Shown: positions 63,638 through 64,000 of the stretch, piece after piece | Position numbering within the stretch: position 1 is the first letter of the stretch | How the letters are laid out: each line of letters opens with the position of its first letter | Assembly (NCBI RefSeq): GCF_951793255.1 | Contig: NZ_OX636706.1 | Coordinates: 2,598,001 to 2,662,000, forward strand | From: Desulfovibrio piger | GTDB taxonomy: Bacteria > Desulfobacterota > Desulfovibrionia > Desulfovibrionales > Desulfovibrionaceae | Direction: 5' to 3' | DNA length: 64,000 bases | The notes under the pieces: generated by a model | Seen by the model: only the letters and a program-made list of their open reading frames with translations | Database searches by the model: none | Told to the model about the DNA's origin: nothing | Made by a program: the position numbers and the translations under genes

Positions 63638-64000
63638 ATGAACACTCCCGACCCCGACTTCCCTGCCAAGCCGCATCATTTCATGAGCAAACGGCTGGGC
63701 ATCAGCCTCGTGCTTTTCGTACTGGTCCTGCTGCTCTCCTATGCCCTGTGTTCCCTGCAGGTCGACCGGAGCACCCAGGCCATCCTGGCGGACAAAAACC
63801 GCTTCCTCCTGTCCAAGATCGATACCATGCAGATCCGCCTGCAAGACTGGCGGCGGACCATGCTGGAACAGACCAACACGCTGGCCCTTTCGGAGAGCGT
63901 CCGCCTGTTCGCCGCGGACATGGCCGCCCTGCCCTCCGACCTGCTGGACAATAGCTCCCGCACCGCCGCTCCCGGATCCGACAGCGACCAGCTTTCCTTG
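63638..64000 (+). CDS. Membrane sensor protein, candidate LapD counterpart (3' end outside window)
   Basis: The frame from ATG 63638 is open to the window edge (121 codons seen). It has a short cytoplasmic start, one membrane helix (LGISLVLFVLVLLLSYALCSL) and the beginning of a periplasmic domain rich in helix (RSTQAILADKNRFLLSKIDT, RLQDWRRTMLEQTNT). Being coupled to lapG, it is the expected LapD-like receptor that holds the protease when c-di-GMP is bound. The output domain (EAL or HD-GYP) lies outside the window, so the call is an inference from position. Confidence 0.6.
   Translation, partial: MNTPDPDFPAKPHHFMSKRLGISLVLFVLVLLLSYALCSLQVDRSTQAILADKNRFLLSKIDTMQIRLQDWRRTMLEQTNTLALSESVRLFAADMAALPSDLLDNSSRTAAPGSDSDQLSL

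Overview
The window (about 63% GC by eye, dense gene packing) comes from a Desulfovibrio-like sulfate reducer (Desulfovibrionaceae). The evidence is a Desulfovibrio-type major outer-membrane porin, a tetrahaem cytochrome c3 co-transcribed with a periplasmic selenocysteine formate dehydrogenase, a rubredoxin with the CX4C spacing known from Desulfovibrio next to a PerR-type regulator, a YeiH-type sulfate exporter family protein and a LapG-type type I secretion locus. Species cannot be fixed from sequence reading alone.

Layout. 1-5 kb: end of a GltD-like flavoprotein with ferredoxin tail, porin, small 2x[4Fe-4S] ferredoxin and a fumarate-reductase/AprA-like flavoprotein carrying an in-frame amber codon inside its FAD-binding loop. 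5-12 kb: CapA-like protein, hotdog thioesterase, K+ channel with RCK domains, rubredoxin-PerR unit, glycerate kinase, FmdE-like protein. 12-18 kb: formate dehydrogenase operon fdhA(Sec)-fdhB-fdhE-cytochrome c3. 18-26.6 kb: two small secreted proteins, tRNA-Leu, endonuclease I, HslU, and a TAXI-type TRAP transporter operon.

26.8-42.6 kb is the most unusual part: a long co-directional block encoding a glycine-zipper lipoprotein, membrane-anchored trypsin-like protease, SrfA-, SrfB- and SrfC-like proteins (SrfB has actin/Hsp70-type phosphate loops, SrfC a dynamin-like GTPase P-loop), a Sel1-repeat membrane protein, a secreted vWA protein, an ABC ATPase/permease pair and a secreted formylglycine-generating-enzyme-like protein. 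The lipoprotein, FGE-like protein, permease, ATPase and vWA domain match, part by part, the TagQRST/PpkA envelope-sensing pathway of type VI secretion, but no T6SS gene or kinase is present. I read it as a trans-envelope, NTP-driven machine built around SrfABC.

42.6-49.1 kb: a beta-hydroxyacid dehydrogenase, three near-identical tRNA-Pro(GGG) units around one small exported-protein gene, a sulfate-exporter-family permease with a 54-residue membrane partner under a strong dyad, and an RhtA-like exporter. 49.4-53.3 kb: a second, cytoplasmic selenocysteine formate dehydrogenase paired with a single polypeptide fusing an Fe-S electron-input module to an FAD/NAD(P) module. 53.5-64 kb: a nucleotidyltransferase-like protein, then a type I secretion locus (degenerate HD-GYP sensor, HlyD, C39-like ABC transporter, TolC), an IS5-family insertion, a LapG-type protease and the start of a membrane sensor that runs out of the window.
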